6,347 nucleotides of DNA from Arthrobacter_J sp038199985 (GTDB lineage: Bacteria > Actinomycetota > Actinomycetes > Actinomycetales > Micrococcaceae): positions 1 to 6,347 of the forward strand of contig JBBPYK010000140.1 of NCBI GenBank assembly GCA_038199985.1. The letters run 5' to 3'. Position numbers and translations under genes: made by a program. The notes beneath the pieces are model-generated. The model was not told the DNA's origin and ran no database searches. It saw only the letters and a program-made list of their open reading frames with translations. Below, piece by piece: positions 6,178-6,347 of the stretch; positions within the stretch are counted from its first letter, which is position 1, and each line of letters opens with the position of its first letter.

Positions 6178-6347
6178 GTGAGGCTGGGTGTGGCGGGGAA
6201 CCTCGCAGATCGTGAAGCCAGGTACACCTTGGAGCGTGAAGTCTGGGGCTGGTGGAGGACAGAACAAGAGTGGATGAATTCAGCTGGTCGCCAGGGCCGG
6301 CGAAAGCGCCCTACCGTCGCCCAGCCAGCGCTGTCCTTCGGCACCTC
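6178..6347 (+). CDS. Unrecognised coding-like frame, 3' end outside the window, probably cut at its 5' end
   Basis: The frame is open from 6127 to the end of the window. From the GTG at 6178 it reads VRLGVAGNLADREARYTLER, then EVWGWWRTEQEWMNSAGRQG, then RRKRPTVAQPALSFGT. The charged helical stretch with a Trp cluster (EVWGWWRTEQEW) followed by a basic segment looks like real protein rather than a random frame. I do not recognise the family. There is no ribosome binding site before the GTG, and the frame runs straight out of the Tn3 terminus at 6169, so this may be the interior of a gene cut by the transposon. Too short to be sure that it is coding. Confidence 0.35.
   Translation, partial: MRLGVAGNLADREARYTLEREVWGWWRTEQEWMNSAGRQGRRKRPTVAQPALSFGT

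Noticed and set aside
6123..6344. 73-residue - strand frame to the right of the Tn3 element
   Set aside because: It runs into the transposon terminal repeat, shows no IS3 or other known similarity, and the + strand frame over the same bases looks more protein-like.
1..6347. CRISPR arrays, tRNA or rRNA genes, riboswitches, toxin-antitoxin pairs
   Set aside because: No regularly spaced repeats, cloverleaf or known RNA motifs, and no small gene pair with a recognisable toxin or antitoxin was seen on either strand.

Overview
The window looks like high-GC actinobacterial DNA, most likely from an Arthrobacter-like member of the Micrococcaceae. The basis is the close match of the first gene to actinobacterial myo-inositol-1-phosphate synthase (the branch that feeds mycothiol and phosphatidylinositol synthesis), the GC-rich codon use, and the actinobacterial look of the IS3-family and Tn3-family transposases. 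The genus is inferred from remembered family resemblance, not from a search.

Layout. (1) 2-586, + strand: the 3' two-fifths or so of ino1, a housekeeping gene whose upstream part lies outside the window. Its conserved C-terminus stops near base 499 and is followed by a 28-residue tail that I do not recognise. (2) 587-1085: about 500 bases with no gene I can support, holding a two-tier hairpin with a T-rich tail (699-749) that should terminate ino1, and a second hairpin (1052-1072) just past the stop of the next gene. (3) 1086-2459, - strand: an intact HerA/DUF87-type DNA-translocating ATPase, 457 residues, with clear Walker A and B motifs. (4) 2460-2551: its leader and promoter region, with an imperfect inverted repeat. 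(5) about 2552-2820, - strand: the 3' end of a broken IS3-family insertion sequence with one frameshift. (6) about 2846-6169: a Tn3-family element about 3.3 kb long that carries only a 1021-residue transposase, with no resolvase or cargo gene. (7) 6170-6347, + strand: the start of the right flank, with an open coding-like frame that runs off the window.

How it fits together. The conserved chromosomal gene ino1 gives way at its 3' end to an accessory region. The only non-transposon gene there is the HerA ATPase. HerA proteins normally work with a nuclease or NADase partner encoded next door (NurA, SIR2, DUF4297 and similar). Here the upstream side of herA is taken up by an IS3 remnant and a Tn3 element, so the gene looks like an orphan whose partner was lost, displaced beyond the window, or never present. 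The IS3 end lies about 93 bases upstream of herA and may supply the -35 part of its present promoter.

I see no CRISPR array, tRNA, rRNA or riboswitch. The best lead for an undescribed system is the orphan HerA gene; the evidence for a complete new system within this window is thin.
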